Shown: positions 46,058 to 57,998 of the stretch, one piece after another
Layout of the letters: the number at the start of each line of letters is the position of its first letter
How positions within the stretch are numbered: the first letter of the stretch is position 1
Origin: Hydractinia symbiolongicarpus
Taxonomy: Eukaryota > Cnidaria > Hydrozoa > Anthoathecata > Hydractiniidae
DNA length: 64,000 nt
NCBI RefSeq assembly: GCF_029227915.1
Contig: NC_079884.1
Span: forward strand, 1,488,001-1,552,000
Direction: 5' to 3'
Made by a program: the position numbers and the translations under genes
Notes under the pieces: generated by a model
The model's database searches: none
What the model was told of the DNA's origin: nothing
Seen by the model: the letters and a program-made list of their open reading frames with translations, nothing else

Positions 46058-46266
46058 GGTTGAAATTGTACGATCGTGTATGATCCATGGGCCACGTGGA
46101 CATCTGAATCCTAACTGCAGATGTATGGAAGATGGTATTTGCACGAAAGGTTTTCCAAATAGTTTTTTAACATCTACGGTGGCTGAGTCAACGGATATCC
46201 ATTATATAGACGCCGTGATAATAGTATAGATGTCAATGTCAACAATGTTGACATAAATAATCGCTA
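46058..46266 (+). pseudogene. Helitron Rep fragment in opposite orientation
   Basis: The plus strand reads MIHGPRGHLNPNCRCMEDGI, then CTKGFPNSF. After a one-base shift it reads GYPLYRRRDN and NNVDINNR, ending in TAG. In an intact Helitron these blocks come directly before the HINVEVC-KYLYKYIYK part, which here lies on the minus strand at 45660. The element has been inverted or two copies have been joined. Confidence 0.7.
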
Positions 46267-46269
46267 GAA

Positions 46270-46906
46270 TGTTCCAATTTACTCCTTATTCATTTTTGAC
46301 ATTTACGTTTAAAATGGTTGGTACAGGTACACTACAGATCATCATACTAAGGAAAAAAATTTTGTATTCTTACCTGTTTATTTTAACAATTTGTGTATAT
46401 TTTTTGGGAACAGAATAGTATGTAATCAAAGAAATGATTTTCCAGATATAAATTTGATGTTCTTTGACACTTCTGATTGAATTATCAGGTTTTCAACGAA
46501 GTAAAATTTGAGATGTGTTATTTCTGACTTTATTATTATTGTTGGTGTTGTACATGATTCTATACATTGTTATTATTCGTGTTGTGGCTGTTGGTGTTGT
46601 GACTGTCATTGTAGTAACTGTCGGTGTTCTTATTGTCGGTTTTGTGAGTTTGATGTTGTGAGTGTCGATGTTGTCAGTGTCGTTGTTGTAACTTTTTATC
46701 AACTAGATTTTACCCCTTGCAAGCTGTTCTTTTTTATTTTGCGTAAGATTTGAGGATTTCATGCGATTTGATATTTGACATTTTGTGTATGATTTTAAGA
46801 ACATTTATTTTTATATGCACTGCTGACGTCAGAAAAACATCTAAAGCAACCTATTTTTCATAGGTCTTTTGCCTAAGTGGATTCTTCCACGGGCCTTATC
46901 GACTAG
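46270..46906 (+). mobile_element. Helitron 3' region with hairpin and CTAG
   Basis: Homologous to 50080-50736 (shared TTTTTGACATTTA, GATCATCATACTAA, TTATTTCTGAC, GTTGTAACTTTTTATCAACT). It ends GTGGATTCTTCCACGGGCCT, then TATCGACTAG and T. The GTT-rich run at 46540-46690 gives chance Val/Cys frames. Confidence 0.75.
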
Positions 46907-46979
46907 TTATAAAAATAAAAAATTGAAATCTTTGTGATATTGAGCAATGATATCTAGACTACATAATTAATTTAAAAAT

Positions 46980-47250
46980 GCAAGTATATTTTGCCTAGCG
47001 ACAAAAATGGGGCGATTTTAGGAGCCAGTTTTTCTACAACAACTAGTAAATTTGAAAAATTAGTATTATTACCGGTATACTTTCTAATCGCTTCTTTTAA
47101 AGCCTGCAAGTTGTGCTTTCTGTACATGTTCAGGGAGTTTGGGCCAACTTTCTCAATAAGTCCTATCACTTTTTCGAATTTCAACCAGTGTGTCCTTCTT
47201 GTTTTTTTTCCTTTAAAATATGGTAACCTATTACCAATATTCCACTATCC
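46980..47250 (-). CDS. Unrecognised coding-like segment (possible exon)
   Basis: About 90 codons run open on the minus strand, from NIGNRLPYFKGKKTRRTHWL through KVIGLIEKVGPNSLNMYRKH to NLLVVVEKLAPKIAPFLSLG. Composition is protein-like, not low complexity, and basic then amphipathic. I recognise no family, no ATG lies at the upstream border, and splice sites are not obvious. Confidence 0.3.
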
Positions 47251-48016
47251 CCGAACAGCATTCCTAATTGAATCTTCGCGTTATTTAGGATTTCTATTTA
47301 AAACGCTCTGATGTAACTTGCGTTGGTTCTTGTAACTTGCGACAGTAATCTTCTGATTGGATTCTTTACAAAACAAGCTTTGATATTTTGCTATTGATCG
47401 TTTTTTGCATAAAGATCTTGCAATCTGAACACATGATCAGTCCTTTTTCCGACCATTTCCTTTTCTTTTATATACATTTGATGACAACACACAGCAGTTA
47501 TGTTTCTGGTGACCAATGTTTTCCACCTTTTTATACTTTTGGGGTCCACAATTTCACCATATTATGTTTTCAACCCTTGTAGATAATGCTTGATAGTTGT
47601 AATGTGAACCTCCACCTCCAGACTACTTTTTGAACAAAATCTTTAAACGTCTTTAATGTAGCTTGTTGTGGTCTTCAGGTTATCCTGAGATACCACTATA
47701 ACTCTAAATACAGTAGACTCCTGGTTATCGGAACCTGCACTTATTTTCGGTTATTCGATGAGAATTTTCGGTTATTCGATGAGTTCTTATTTCTTCCTAA
47801 ACTTATTAACAGAATTCAATGTAAATTATTGGAATTGTTTTCCACCCAGGTTATTCGAAATTAAAAGCATAAAAATAAAACTATGTACAAAGCAACCTTT
47901 TTTGAAACGATTGATTATGTTTTTAGGATTAAAGAATGACGACGGTATATCTTTGTTGCCTCCAAAACATGATGATCACGGATGTGAGTAGATCATTTGT
48001 TGATCATGTTTGTTTT
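47251..48016. other. Non-coding with one pogo/Tigger-type end
   Basis: TACAGTAGACTCCTGGTTAT at 47711 is the terminal sequence typical of Tigger-type elements, followed by TTTCGGTTATTCGATGAG twice. The other end was not found. No gene. Confidence 0.4.
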
Positions 48017-50736
48017 TCTATATAATAATACGCCAGTTCCGTGTCTCTGGGACAGGCAAAGTTGATAGCCTTGTGGTAGAGTGTTCGCTTTCAGTGCGGG
48101 AGGTCTTGGGTTCAAACCCCGGCCGAGTCATGCCAGAGACTATAAAAGTGTGAATCTATCCTTTCTGCTTAGCGCTCAGCATGAGAATAGGATTGATATC
48201 TTAGGCGGTTGTCTAGTTGAGCGATTGCTGTGCTTGCACGACTTTCGTAGCTCAAATGGGAGCCTTAAATGTGCTAGGACCCCCTTCGCAGGACCCTCGT
48301 TGATAGCAGTACCAATAGGAACTGAAGAGGCTATCCTGGGTAAAAAAAAAAAATAATAGTAATAATATGCTTGTTTTGCTTTGATGTCGCCGTAAAAATC
48401 TTTGATGTTACCGAAAAAAATATGTCTATTTTGTTAGCGGGTTTACTTTGTTTACGTCACGTGATGAAAACGACTCAATTTGATTTGCTGAAAAAAATTT
48501 AACGGCTAACTTTCCAAAAATGGTGTCCCTCGACACCAAAAAAACACAAAAGAAGTTCCCTTCGTCTTAAAAAAAGTGCAAAGAGTGATTCAGAAAAAGA
48601 AAACTCTAAGTAAAGAAGTAGAAGTAGAAAAATAAAGTTGAAAGCCACAAGAAGTTACTTCGGAAGTGAAGAGTGGAGCTAGGTAAAGTTAGAAGTAGAA
48701 AATGCATGCTAGAGTTTCAAGTGGATGGGAATTCAGAAAAAGTAAGAACTTTGGTATATTTAGACGTTCCGTTTTTATGTCGCTGAAGCTGCGTGTTACT
48801 TTTTTATGTAGTACACTTAAAATTGTCAAGCAGAATCGCATTCTCAAAAAAAATCCATTAAAGCTCCAAATTCTTAAAGTTTTTACCGCGTTTTTTTAAA
48901 AATAAAAAACTAGCCATATTTGTTTACAATTCTTTGCATAATTAATGGCCCCTGGTGCGTAACTAATGTATTTGTACTAAATTTCAAAATGCTAGATAAA
49001 GCTGTTAGCTGGCTAACAAACTAATTTGCTGGACAAACAGAAAACTTTGTTTTTTTACTTTACTATTGTTTCTCTTTATAATGTCTTTTACTAAGCATGA
49101 ATAGCTAGCTATAGACCCGGTTAAGTCTCCCCAGTTTAAGTGTATTTAACTGGGTGTCTTAGCTACTGTTATCCGATAGCTAATGTTAGCTTTAAGGCTC
49201 CCGTCCTAAGCTTCTTAGCTAGCTCTAACCTATCTCTTCTTTTTTGAACACGAATTATGATGTAACAAGTCAGCTACAAAATCTTTCTTGAACTTTTAGG
49301 ATGGTGTGACTCATTGTTATAAGTTATTTTATAAATTGTTTTGTTTCTGACATCCCGTTAAACTTTTGTCAGCCTACATGTAATATGCCAGGTTTTTTTA
49401 CAGGTTTTTTTTTACATTCGATTGGAAATTTACGTTGGTTTATGACTTTGGGTTAAAAAAAATTATGAGAGGATGGTATGATTAAGTCAGTTTACATTGT
49501 TTGTGTTGCAAAATGCTGTTCTTTAAAATTTTGTGTAAATTTTTGTGGAAATAAACCACATGCAATATATACTGAAAGAACAAATTTTTGTAGAATCGGA
49601 CTTCACTGTAAGCTGTTGTATAAGCTGATGTCTTTATAATACGTAATATAAACTATTGTTGGGGAGAACTAACTGTATGCGATGTCATATTTGGTGGAAG
49701 AAAATTCCAGGTTTCACGGTTTTGTTTTTCTTGAGATTTTTACAAAATTTTGTAGGGATATATAAATGTTTGCTGATGATTAAAAATACTTAATGTTCTG
49801 ACTGAAACTGTTTTTGTTTTTTATATTTTGTAATCTAACGGGCGAGGTCTGTATACACTGAAATGACTGATTTTTCTAAATTTTGATGTGTTTTATAACC
49901 TTTTTGTGGAAGATTAATGGGTATTGGCAATATACGATATGCTGAATGAAATTATTTTTGTTGATTTAGAAGTGTTTCTCAAAAACCAATCTGTTTTACA
50001 TATTGTATAAACTTTTGTTTACGAACTGTATACAATGTTTCCAAAATAATGAGCTTTTTTTATTCAAGTTTATTCTTTGCTTATTGATTTTTTGACATTT
50101 AGGTTCAAAATTGTTGGTAAAGGGCAGTACGGATCATCATACTAAAAAAGAAAAAATTTTGTCTTTCATTTTTACATTTTGTGTAAATTTTTTGTGGGAG
50201 AGGATGGTATGCAACTGAAATGACAGATTTTTGTAGATTTAAATTTGATATTTTCCAAACTATGCCTTTTTTATATTTTTGTATAAGCTTATAAGGGAAA
50301 GACAATATTTAAAAAGTGTAACTCTTGCAGGCCAACTTTTTTGACATTTTAATATACTGAGGGTTTTCAACATAATCACTTATAAGATGCACATATTTCA
50401 AACGCGTTATTTCTGACATTGTTATTATCCGTGTTGTGATTGTCGGTGTTCTTACTATCGGTTTTGTGAGTATTGGTGTTGTGAGTGTCGATGTTGTGAG
50501 TTTCGTTGTTGTAACTTTTTATCAACTAGATTTTACACCTTGCAGGCTGTTTTTTTTATTTTGTGTAAGATTTGTGTGGAGGATTTAATGCGATTTGACA
50601 TTTGATATTTGGTGTAAAATTTTAAGAACATTTTTTTTTGTATATGCACTGCTGGCGGCAGCAAAACATTTAAAGCAACCTATTTTTTCATTGGCCTTTT
50701 GCCTAAGTGGATTTTTCCACGGGCCTTATCGACTAG
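48017..50736 (+). mobile_element. Non-autonomous Helitron, complete
   Basis: The 5' end TCTATATAATAATACGCCAG matches those at 50739 and (minus) 62477. The 3' end is a GTGGATTTTTCCAC hairpin, GGGCCTTATCGA, CTAG, followed by host T. It has no coding capacity and carries a SINE at 48062. Confidence 0.8.
48062..48355 (+). mobile_element. tRNA-derived SINE (family B)
   Basis: A box TAGCCTTGTGGTAGAG and B box GGGTTCAAACCCC (48108-48120) give a good Pol III promoter. A body with GTTGTCTAGTTGAGCG and GTAGCTCAAATGGGAGC and a poly-A tail follow. It interrupts the Helitron 45 bp from its 5' end: the Helitron copy at 50739 continues without it. The body block is shared with the SINE at 20591, whose tRNA head differs. 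Confidence 0.8.
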
Positions 50737-50738
50737 TA

Positions 50739-52502
50739 TCTTATATAATAATACGCCAGTTCCGTGTCTCTGTGACAGGCAAAGTGGAAGTGCTTATTTT
50801 CCTTTGATGTTGCCGAAAAATGCATGTCTAGTATGTTAAATTTTCTGACGTTACGGCGTGACGTCAATAACACTACTTTTACGTCAATCTCTATAATATT
50901 AGCCGTATTTTGCGTGTTCAAAAGGGTTACCGATATTCCTTTGATCTTTCCGCGAATTTTTAGAAACCAGGGGGTTGTTTTATTGGAAATCTTATGATTT
51001 ATCAAAATAAATTACAGAAATTAATTTATTTCCTTACATAATTTAATTAATTTAATTGATAAACCTAAATTAAGTGATTAAAATGAATGCATTATTTTAA
51101 TACGCCATTTTTAATAATAATTACACCCGTGACCTCAATCGCCGTTCTCGCTCAGGAGCTACAGAAAACAAATGGGACATTTTACTGATAGTTTTATTGA
51201 CTTTGTTTTGACCGCTCGCACATAATGCACTAATCAAAACGCTTGATTTTCTTTGAAAAACCAATCCAAGACTTTCGCGGCCTGGGCAAACGAAGAAACA
51301 TGAGGACCGAAACATGATGGCTATTTCAGTTTTTAAAGTAATGCTGGTCAGTGCTGTTTGTAAATCTGTTTCACCTTTTTGTCTTTTATAGGCTTTTTAT
51401 TTTCGTACCATTGGTTTCTTGTATGTTCTAAAGTGTTAAGATAAGTATATTGTCACGTTTATTAGCTACGTACAGATCTTAAACGCACCAGTTTTAGGAT
51501 TTTTGGCTAGGAACGAATATTCTATTAGCTAATAGCCTTACTTTTTACTAATTCTGTTTGGTATAGGAGGTTTTTCTCCAACCCAACATTTATTTTTATG
51601 TCAAGGATGTAGCCACTTAGCTAGCTCATATATTTACCTAAAAAGTGAGAGTATAAAAATTCAGTTTGGCTATCAATATGGCAATATTCTCAGCAATAAA
51701 TCTTATGCCAAATGCAGTTTAGCTAGGTAGCTACATCTTTAATTATTTTCCTTAAAACTTTTTTTGCAAATAAAATAGCTGAGCAATTGCTTTAGCTGGA
51801 GGGGAAACGACAGGCTGTTTCCTGTGTTGTCATTTTACCTGAAGTTGATAAAGTTTTTTTTGAGAAGGGTACTGTTCAAGTCTGTACTAAGCGGTTCGGT
51901 CAGTGTTAACAATAGCCTGTTTTTTGGAAAAGGCTGTTACGCCTATGCGGTGACAATTAATTTTTAAACTTTCTTGGGAATCAAGCCTGTACGAATGTGC
52001 AACAATGTTTACCTGGACTAACTGCTTAGCCCTGTGCAAGAAGCGAAGGACTGTTTCTTTCAAGTTTTTTTCAAAAGGGTATTATCCCTATACACCTGTG
52101 TAACACCGTTTAACTGTACTAAGCGCTCAGTCCCGTGTCACAATTAATTTTTTAACTTTTACACAAACTTATTCCGCAAAATAAAAAAAATATTGACCAA
52201 TTGTTTTTGCTATGATGGAGTCACAACGGTTTTAAACTGTGTTTTTATTTCAGCCTTTGTTGCGGGAAAGTTATTTTTTGAAAATATGTTACAGTTGTTA
52301 ATATGTTACACTATAACACACACCATTACACTATAATGGTGTGTGCGCTTCACTTGATATACGACATACTGCATACCTGTACTAAAGCGCTCCACCTGAC
52401 TGTGTCGCACAGTTTTCAGTTCTTTTTAAGCGCTCCTTAGCGCGTTCAACAACAGTTACTTGTGGCTCATCCCGGCGATTCGACGCCGGGTTTCCCGGCT
52501 AG
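50739..52502 (+). mobile_element. Non-autonomous Helitron with GC-rich 3' hairpin
   Basis: It begins TCTTATATAATAATACGCCA two bases after the CTAG of the previous copy, and ends with the hairpin CCCGGCGATTCGACGCCGGG, TTTCCCGG and CTAG, then T. Same 5' family as 48017, but a different 3' hairpin. No coding content. Confidence 0.65.
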
Positions 52503-53102
52503 TATACTATATTTAATTAACGAAGCTGTTACAGTGCACTTAAAACTTTGAGGCCAAATAACTTGGAAACGAGGTAGTGACGTCAATGTTTTTTCACCGC
52601 GCGGGTAACCAGGGACCACCTGGAACCAATTTGGGTAAGTTTTCTAAACTTGGGTCCCCAAATCCGTTTCGGAATGCACGGGTTTCGGAATGCAAAGGTT
52701 TTTGATGACGTCATAAACGTCATCAGAAACCTTTAAACCACAATATTTCCGTAACCGTTTATCAAAAGTACATGATCCTATACGTTTTTTGATCAGCGTT
52801 TCAAGATCTATAAGGGTATACAAACTTTGAAAGAAAAATTTTTTGTACTTTTATAAGGGACTTTGCTGACGTCAACAAATTTTTTAAACCCTTATATCTC
52901 ATCAACCATTCATCAAAAGCACGTGATTACATACATTTTCTTGATCAGCGCTTTAAACTATACACAATAGAGCCAACGTAAAAACAATCTTCTGAATTGT
53001 TTTTTTTTGTGGATGGGTTGCTGACGTCATTAAAATTCAAATAATGCTTCTTTTTCATTTTTATCCTGCCTCAGTGGATTTTTCCACGGGACTATATACT
53101 AG
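52503..53102 (+). mobile_element. Helitron copy lacking its 5' end
   Basis: Matches the 3' ~600 bp of the minus-strand copy at 61769-62477 (GTGCACTTAAAACTTTGA, AACTTGGAAACGAGGTAGTG, ATTTTTTTCACCGCG-type blocks, repeated TGACGTCA-like motifs). It ends GTGGATTTTTCCACGGG, ACTATATACTAG, T. Confidence 0.7.
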
Positions 53103-53182
53103 TATTTAGTCCATGGAAAAATCCACTATAGATACCGAATAAGAAAAACAGCGAAATTCATTATTCTTTTCGTCAACACGTT

Positions 53183-54276
53183 TTGTTGTTAATTCCATTC
53201 GAGCAAGAAAAAATAAAACCAATATGTTTTCTATATAACACTAGACAAATTATACCGGTGACTTTTCGTACCTATCTGAAAACAACATGTCAGCGCAGTA
53301 GTTCAAAGGAATCAAAGGAAACGTTTTTTCAACTAGCAAACATGTGCAGTCGTGATATGTTGCTCCTAACACATGATGGTTACTACAGACAAAAGGACGG
53401 ATTAGCGATGGGAAGTCCGCCAGCTCCAAATATAGCTAATGGCTGGCTTAGCAAGTTTGACACACGTATAAAAAACGACGCAAAGCTATACTCCCGGTAC
53501 ATGGATGATATCCTGAGAGATATCAATAGAGAACAAATTAATGACAAAACTTATGTAAATAAACAACTTCCATCTCAATCTCAAGTTTACCGTGGAAAGA
53601 GAACAAAAAGGCAGTATTCCATTTCTGGACATGCGAATCATACACAGAGGCGAGAATTTAACATCAACGTGGTATAAGAAAGCTAGTGACACAGGATTGA
53701 CAATGAACTTCCATTCGCTAGCTCCCATAAATTATAAACGTTCCGTAGTAACCGGTCTGGTGTATAGGATTCATTACGCATGTAGTACCTGGGAGAATTT
53801 TCATCAAAGTCTCTTGAACGCAAAATCTCTCCTTGAGAATAACCAGTACCCTCCATCGTTTTACAAAGAAATTATCAAGAAGACCCTGGAAAAGATATAC
53901 CGACCGAAACCACCTACAGTAGAAGAAAGTTAAGAAAATAGAATCAGTTCTACCATCATTGAAAGCACCTGTGGCGAAGCCTATGCAAAGCGGTTTAGTG
54001 TACAAAGTAACGTGTTCACGATGTCTATCGTGTTATGTGGGGCAGACTACCCGACATCTTCTAACCCGTATGAAAGAGCATAAATATACTGCCGTGGGAC
54101 GTCATTTCAAGACATGTAATGTGGAGCTATCAATCAATCATGCAGAAATAATGGCAAAATCGATTAAGTCGGAATGTCATTTAATGACACTGGAGACACT
54201 TTTCATTCGGGAAATAAAGCCTAAAATAAACACAAAGGACGAGTTTAAGAGCCGCAAATTAGTAATAAAAGTTTAA
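53183..54276 (+). pseudogene. Penelope-like element RT and GIY-YIG endonuclease, broken
   Basis: The RT part reads GYYRQKDGLAMGSPPAPNIA, then YSRYMDDI with the catalytic Asp pair. After a frameshift near 53590 come GSIPFLDMRIIHRGENLTS and WYKKASDTGLTMNFHSLAP. A TAA at 53931 and a short deletion precede the GIY-YIG domain (SGLVYKVTCSRCLSCYVGQT, TRHLLTRMKEH, ETLFIREIKPKINTKDEF), which is intact to the TAA at 54276. The RT N-terminus is missing. The layout RT then GIY-YIG is diagnostic of endonuclease-positive Penelope-like elements. Confidence 0.85.
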
Positions 54277-54415
54277 TTATGACTTATCCCTCATGGGAGT
54301 TTTAATCATTTAATACCTTTTAACTTGTCTTTAGTGTATGTAGGTAGATGTTGATATGTGATGTGAATACCTTTTTATTTAGCAGTTTAACTGTTTATAT
54401 ACTTTTACTTATAGT

Positions 54416-54440
54416 CTGATGATGAAGTAATACTTCGAAA
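54416..54440 (+). ncRNA. Hammerhead-ribozyme-like core
   Basis: CTGATGA, a short self-complementary stretch (GAAGT/ACTTC), then GAAA, 140 bp after the Penelope ORF. Penelope-like elements carry hammerhead motifs in their terminal repeats, and the conserved box order fits. Stem III (ATAT/ATAT) is weak and stem I is not convincing, so activity is doubtful. Confidence 0.45.
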
Positions 54441-54489
54441 TATATTGCTAAAATAAACATATTACATTGTTGTCTTGCATACTATGTTG

Positions 54490-55460
54490 ACAAAAATTGC
54501 ACAATGTTTCTACCAAATAAGTTATTAAGTATTCAAAAAGTCTATTATACATTATACGCTCTATACTCTTCGGAAAACATGGTAGGACACAGAAAGGTCT
54601 GTAGTTAGTAGCATCAGACTCATCACCTGCCTGAAAAATAGGTGTAACACGTGCAACTTTTAACTCATCAGGACAAATACCAATCCTAAGTCATTCGGGT
54701 GAAATATGCAGAAGAACGTCTTCAATAATATTACACACATTTTGAAGTACATTCACTCCAATTTCATCTATTCCTGCACTTTTATTACTTTGCAAACTCC
54801 TAAATGCAGTTCGAAGTTCCTAATGAGTCAAGTCAGATGCCTTCATAACAGAGCTATACTGTTACTTTTTGGAATTTGTTTCGCTAGATTTGTACCAACA
54901 TTTACGAAGAAATCGTTTAGCGAGCACGCAATAGCATTTTTGTTGTACCAAATACTTTTATCTAATATTAGTTTCTTTGGTAATTCAGTTTGTCTTATTT
55001 TACAATTGCCAATGATTTCTTCCATCACATTTCAGGTCTACTTTGTATGTCCATTAGCTAGTTGTATTTTGATAGAAGTTTTTCTTACATAATTGCATAT
55101 ATATTGTTAGTCATTATGTGGTCAATTACCGTTGCAGAAGTTGTAGTAATTCTGGTTGGTTTAATTATGGTAGGAGTTAGGTGGTTGTTGGTAGAAGCGT
55201 GTTAGCGAACCATTTAACTTTATTGTTTAATAAATAATCAAATAGGTTTTGGTTAAAGTCACCTGCCATGTAAATATGTTTTTTTAAACAAATTATTTTT
55301 GATATATGTGTGATTTGAGATGATTTTTAAAATTGTCAAAATTAGTGGCTGGTAATCTATACTTGGTGGTAATTAGTATATTTTTAGTATGTTTGTTAAG
55401 AATTTCTATTGTTAAGCACTCGCAGTCTGTATGGTTTATCCTCAACGTGTTTGTTGTGCA
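54490..55460 (-). pseudogene. LINE endonuclease-RT fragment
   Basis: On the minus strand, in order and in shifting frames: ECLTIEILNKHTKNILITTK (endonuclease strand), IYMAGDFNQNLFDYL (GDFN motif), PTRITTTSATVIDHI, LNDFFVNVGTNLA, SNKSAGIDEIGVNVL, VARVTPIFQAGDESDATNYR and ERIMYNRLFEYL. It ends before RT motif A. Several stops break it. The fragment abuts the Penelope 3' end. Confidence 0.75.
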
Positions 55461-55524
55461 ATATATAATTAAGTGAAATATGAATAATAATTAATCAGTT
55501 GTGATTTTATGGAATTTGTATTTA

Positions 55525-55967
55525 CCGTAATGATCCGATTAAGCGCCCAGCATTTTTTTAGCGCACCCTGTAATATGCGCCCAGGTAATTTTTTTAAAGT
55601 TCAATAACCGCCCAGCACTTATTAAGCGCCCCCTTGAATAAGCGCCCACCTGATAAATGAGGGCGCTTAATCGGAAACTACCTTGAGAAACTGACCGCTT
55701 ATTTGAAAATTATACTTTTTTGTACAAAACTAAGATCATATCGATGTTTTATAAACATTAGAAAACACTGAAAATACTACACTTCATTTTGTTACCACTT
55801 TTTTTCAGATTTGTTCAAACTTAAAAATTGTCGTTGTCTTTAATTTGTAAAAAAATAGGAAAAATTTATAAGCGCCCAGCATTTTTTAGGTGCCCCTCGA
55901 TTAAGCGCTCATGCAAAAAATCCAAAAATTCAATAAGCGTCCAGAGAGCTTGTTAGGATCATAACAG
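55525..55967. mobile_element. MITE with GCGCCCA repeats
   Basis: Ends are CCGTAATGATCC and the inverse of CTGTTATGATCC, with TA on both sides (55523-55524 and 55968-55969). Inside are several copies of TAAGCGCCCAGCA in both orientations. No coding content. Confidence 0.65.
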
Positions 55968-56827
55968 TATTATAAACTTTGATTTAAATTTCAACTTATA
56001 TTGAACAAATTATTTAGAGGATTAATAAGTCTTTCATTTTTGAAATACTAAAAATAGTTGAAATAAAGAACTTTAAGCATCAGTATATGTTTATGGAATA
56101 AAAAAATATACAGATTTACACACAGTTAAAAAAAAAGAAAAAGATAGAATAGACCTGAAAAATTTTATGATACAAAACCTGCAAAATTGATAAAAAGAAT
56201 CAAAAAATATCACAAAAGGAACAAAATATCAGCAATAATTATTTTCTGTGACGTCACCAAAAGCTTAAAGAATGTTAAAAATGCTACTATCTGCTTAAAA
56301 TTTATTTACCTCAGTTCTATTGAATTTTTGAATTCTGGTTAAAGTTTCAGATAGCTATAAAAAATTGTGCAACATATTTTTCCAATTTTTACATAGATCA
56401 GATACGTCAATTTCATTCCGCTGAAAGCATAAAATGTTTTTATGCGCATGCGCAAATATTAAATTCCGAGATTCCTCATTTCCGCCTTCCAACCGAGCAC
56501 CTGCGTGGCTACACAAACCTTACGAATTACTGTATTACAGTAAATATATAGCATTTAGCTAACCCTGGATTGTTTTAAATGACGCAAGTTTGACCTGGGG
56601 CTCAGAAAATAAAAAAAGTACGCTTTCGGACGCTCAGAAATTCAAAACGAGTCCAAGAGACACCAACTTTGAGACCTCGAAACAGCACAAAAATTTTTTT
56701 TCGTATTAAAACTTGACTTTTCAACGATCTATTTTCTGAGCAAATCAAAAGGAATCAGGAGCATAACATTTTTTTTCAAAGAATATAAGCGAAATTGAAG
56801 AGGAGGGTTAGCGACACGATATTCAAG
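55968..56827. other. Non-coding sequence before the RAG1-N-like gene
   Basis: No coding frame is supported. The last 60 bp (56765-56827) could be the leader of the next element. Confidence 0.4.
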
Positions 56828-57704
56828 ATGGCTGACCAGACGCACACAAACAACTTAACTAAGTTTTGTCGTATTTGTGCCAAACAATTAGGAAAGACAA
56901 AACTGACGTACGGAAATTGAGTGAAAGGATTAAGATTGCCTTCTATATAGATCCAGTAAATGACGAAACCTGTGTACATTCCACCACATTCTACCAAAAT
57001 GTGCCTGAACTGCTCTTCAAAAAAGAGAAATGTTAAAACTAGAAAATCAACACTCTCAGCAGACTTTAAAGTGGCAGAATAGATTCCACATACTTCCTAA
57101 AAGTGTGTTACATGTGATCCAATGAAACGTGGCAAAAACCAATCCAGGTGGTAAAACAAAATTAGAAAACGCCAAATGGATACGATATATTTTGGAAAAT
57201 ATTCAAGACAATGACATTGACACTTTTTCACACAATAAACACAACGCAGAAAATTTGGATAATGAAATAAATCCTCATGTAAAATTCTGCATATGTAATA
57301 TTTGTAATAACATACAAAAACTACCTGTATACATTCAAGAATGCTAGCATTCATTTTGCATGAACTGCATCCTGCCCAAGATTGAAGAAAAACTATTGAC
57401 TAGCACTATGTGTCCAGCATGCGGCACCAATATTTAAAAGATTGAAAACTCCGTAAATGTAGCTGACATGCTTAAGTGTATTGTGATTGCCTGCAAAAAT
57501 TCATGTGGTTCTACATTTAACGTGCATGATAAAAAAGCAGACAAGAACATAAAAGTCATTGCTATCAAAAAACACCAACTGCCAGCGACTCTGCATATTA
57601 TTATGAAGAAATTAGCCAGTAGCAGCTCGAAAATTGCAGAATTCAAATCTGGTGTTCCTCGGGTAAATAGTTCTAAATTACAATGTAAAATCATAAAACA
57701 TTAA
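56828..57704 (+). pseudogene. RAG1-N-like (N-RAG-TP) zinc-binding protein, broken
   Basis: From the ATG at 56828 (MADQTHTNNLTKFCRICAKQ) the order of motifs is CRIC, then MCLNC, then CVTCDP, then a RING-type domain (FCICNICNNIQKLPVYIQEC, HSFCMNCILPKI, MCPACGTN) and ADMLKCIVIACKNSCGSTF. This sequence of a CxxC pair, a C-C/H unit and a RING finger is that of the RAG1 N-terminal region, as found in N-RAG-TP transposons and RAG1-like proteins of invertebrates. At least two frameshifts (near 56920 and 57000) and three or more stops inactivate it. Confidence 0.55.
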
Positions 57705-57998
57705 ACTTGTACCTTAATTTTTCAGAGATTGTTTTTAAAAATGAATATTTACCAATGAATATTTATTCCAGCATTACATTTTTACATTTATAGCCAATTT
57801 ACATTACATCAACACCAAAAGCATACAAAGCCAGTAGGATTGCATCACAACGTACCCTCAGAAATAATGTAAAATACTGTGTATCACTGTTAAGGTAATT
57901 TAGGCAGTGGAGCTAGCTATAGGATAAGTTTTAAGATTGCAATAAATATAGAATAAAAGTTTAAAGCTAGCTATACTCATTGGATATTATCATTTCAG

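Noticed and set aside
46508-46753. Cys/Val-rich protein
   Set aside because: Comes from a GTT-rich simple region shared with the 3' ends of other Helitrons.
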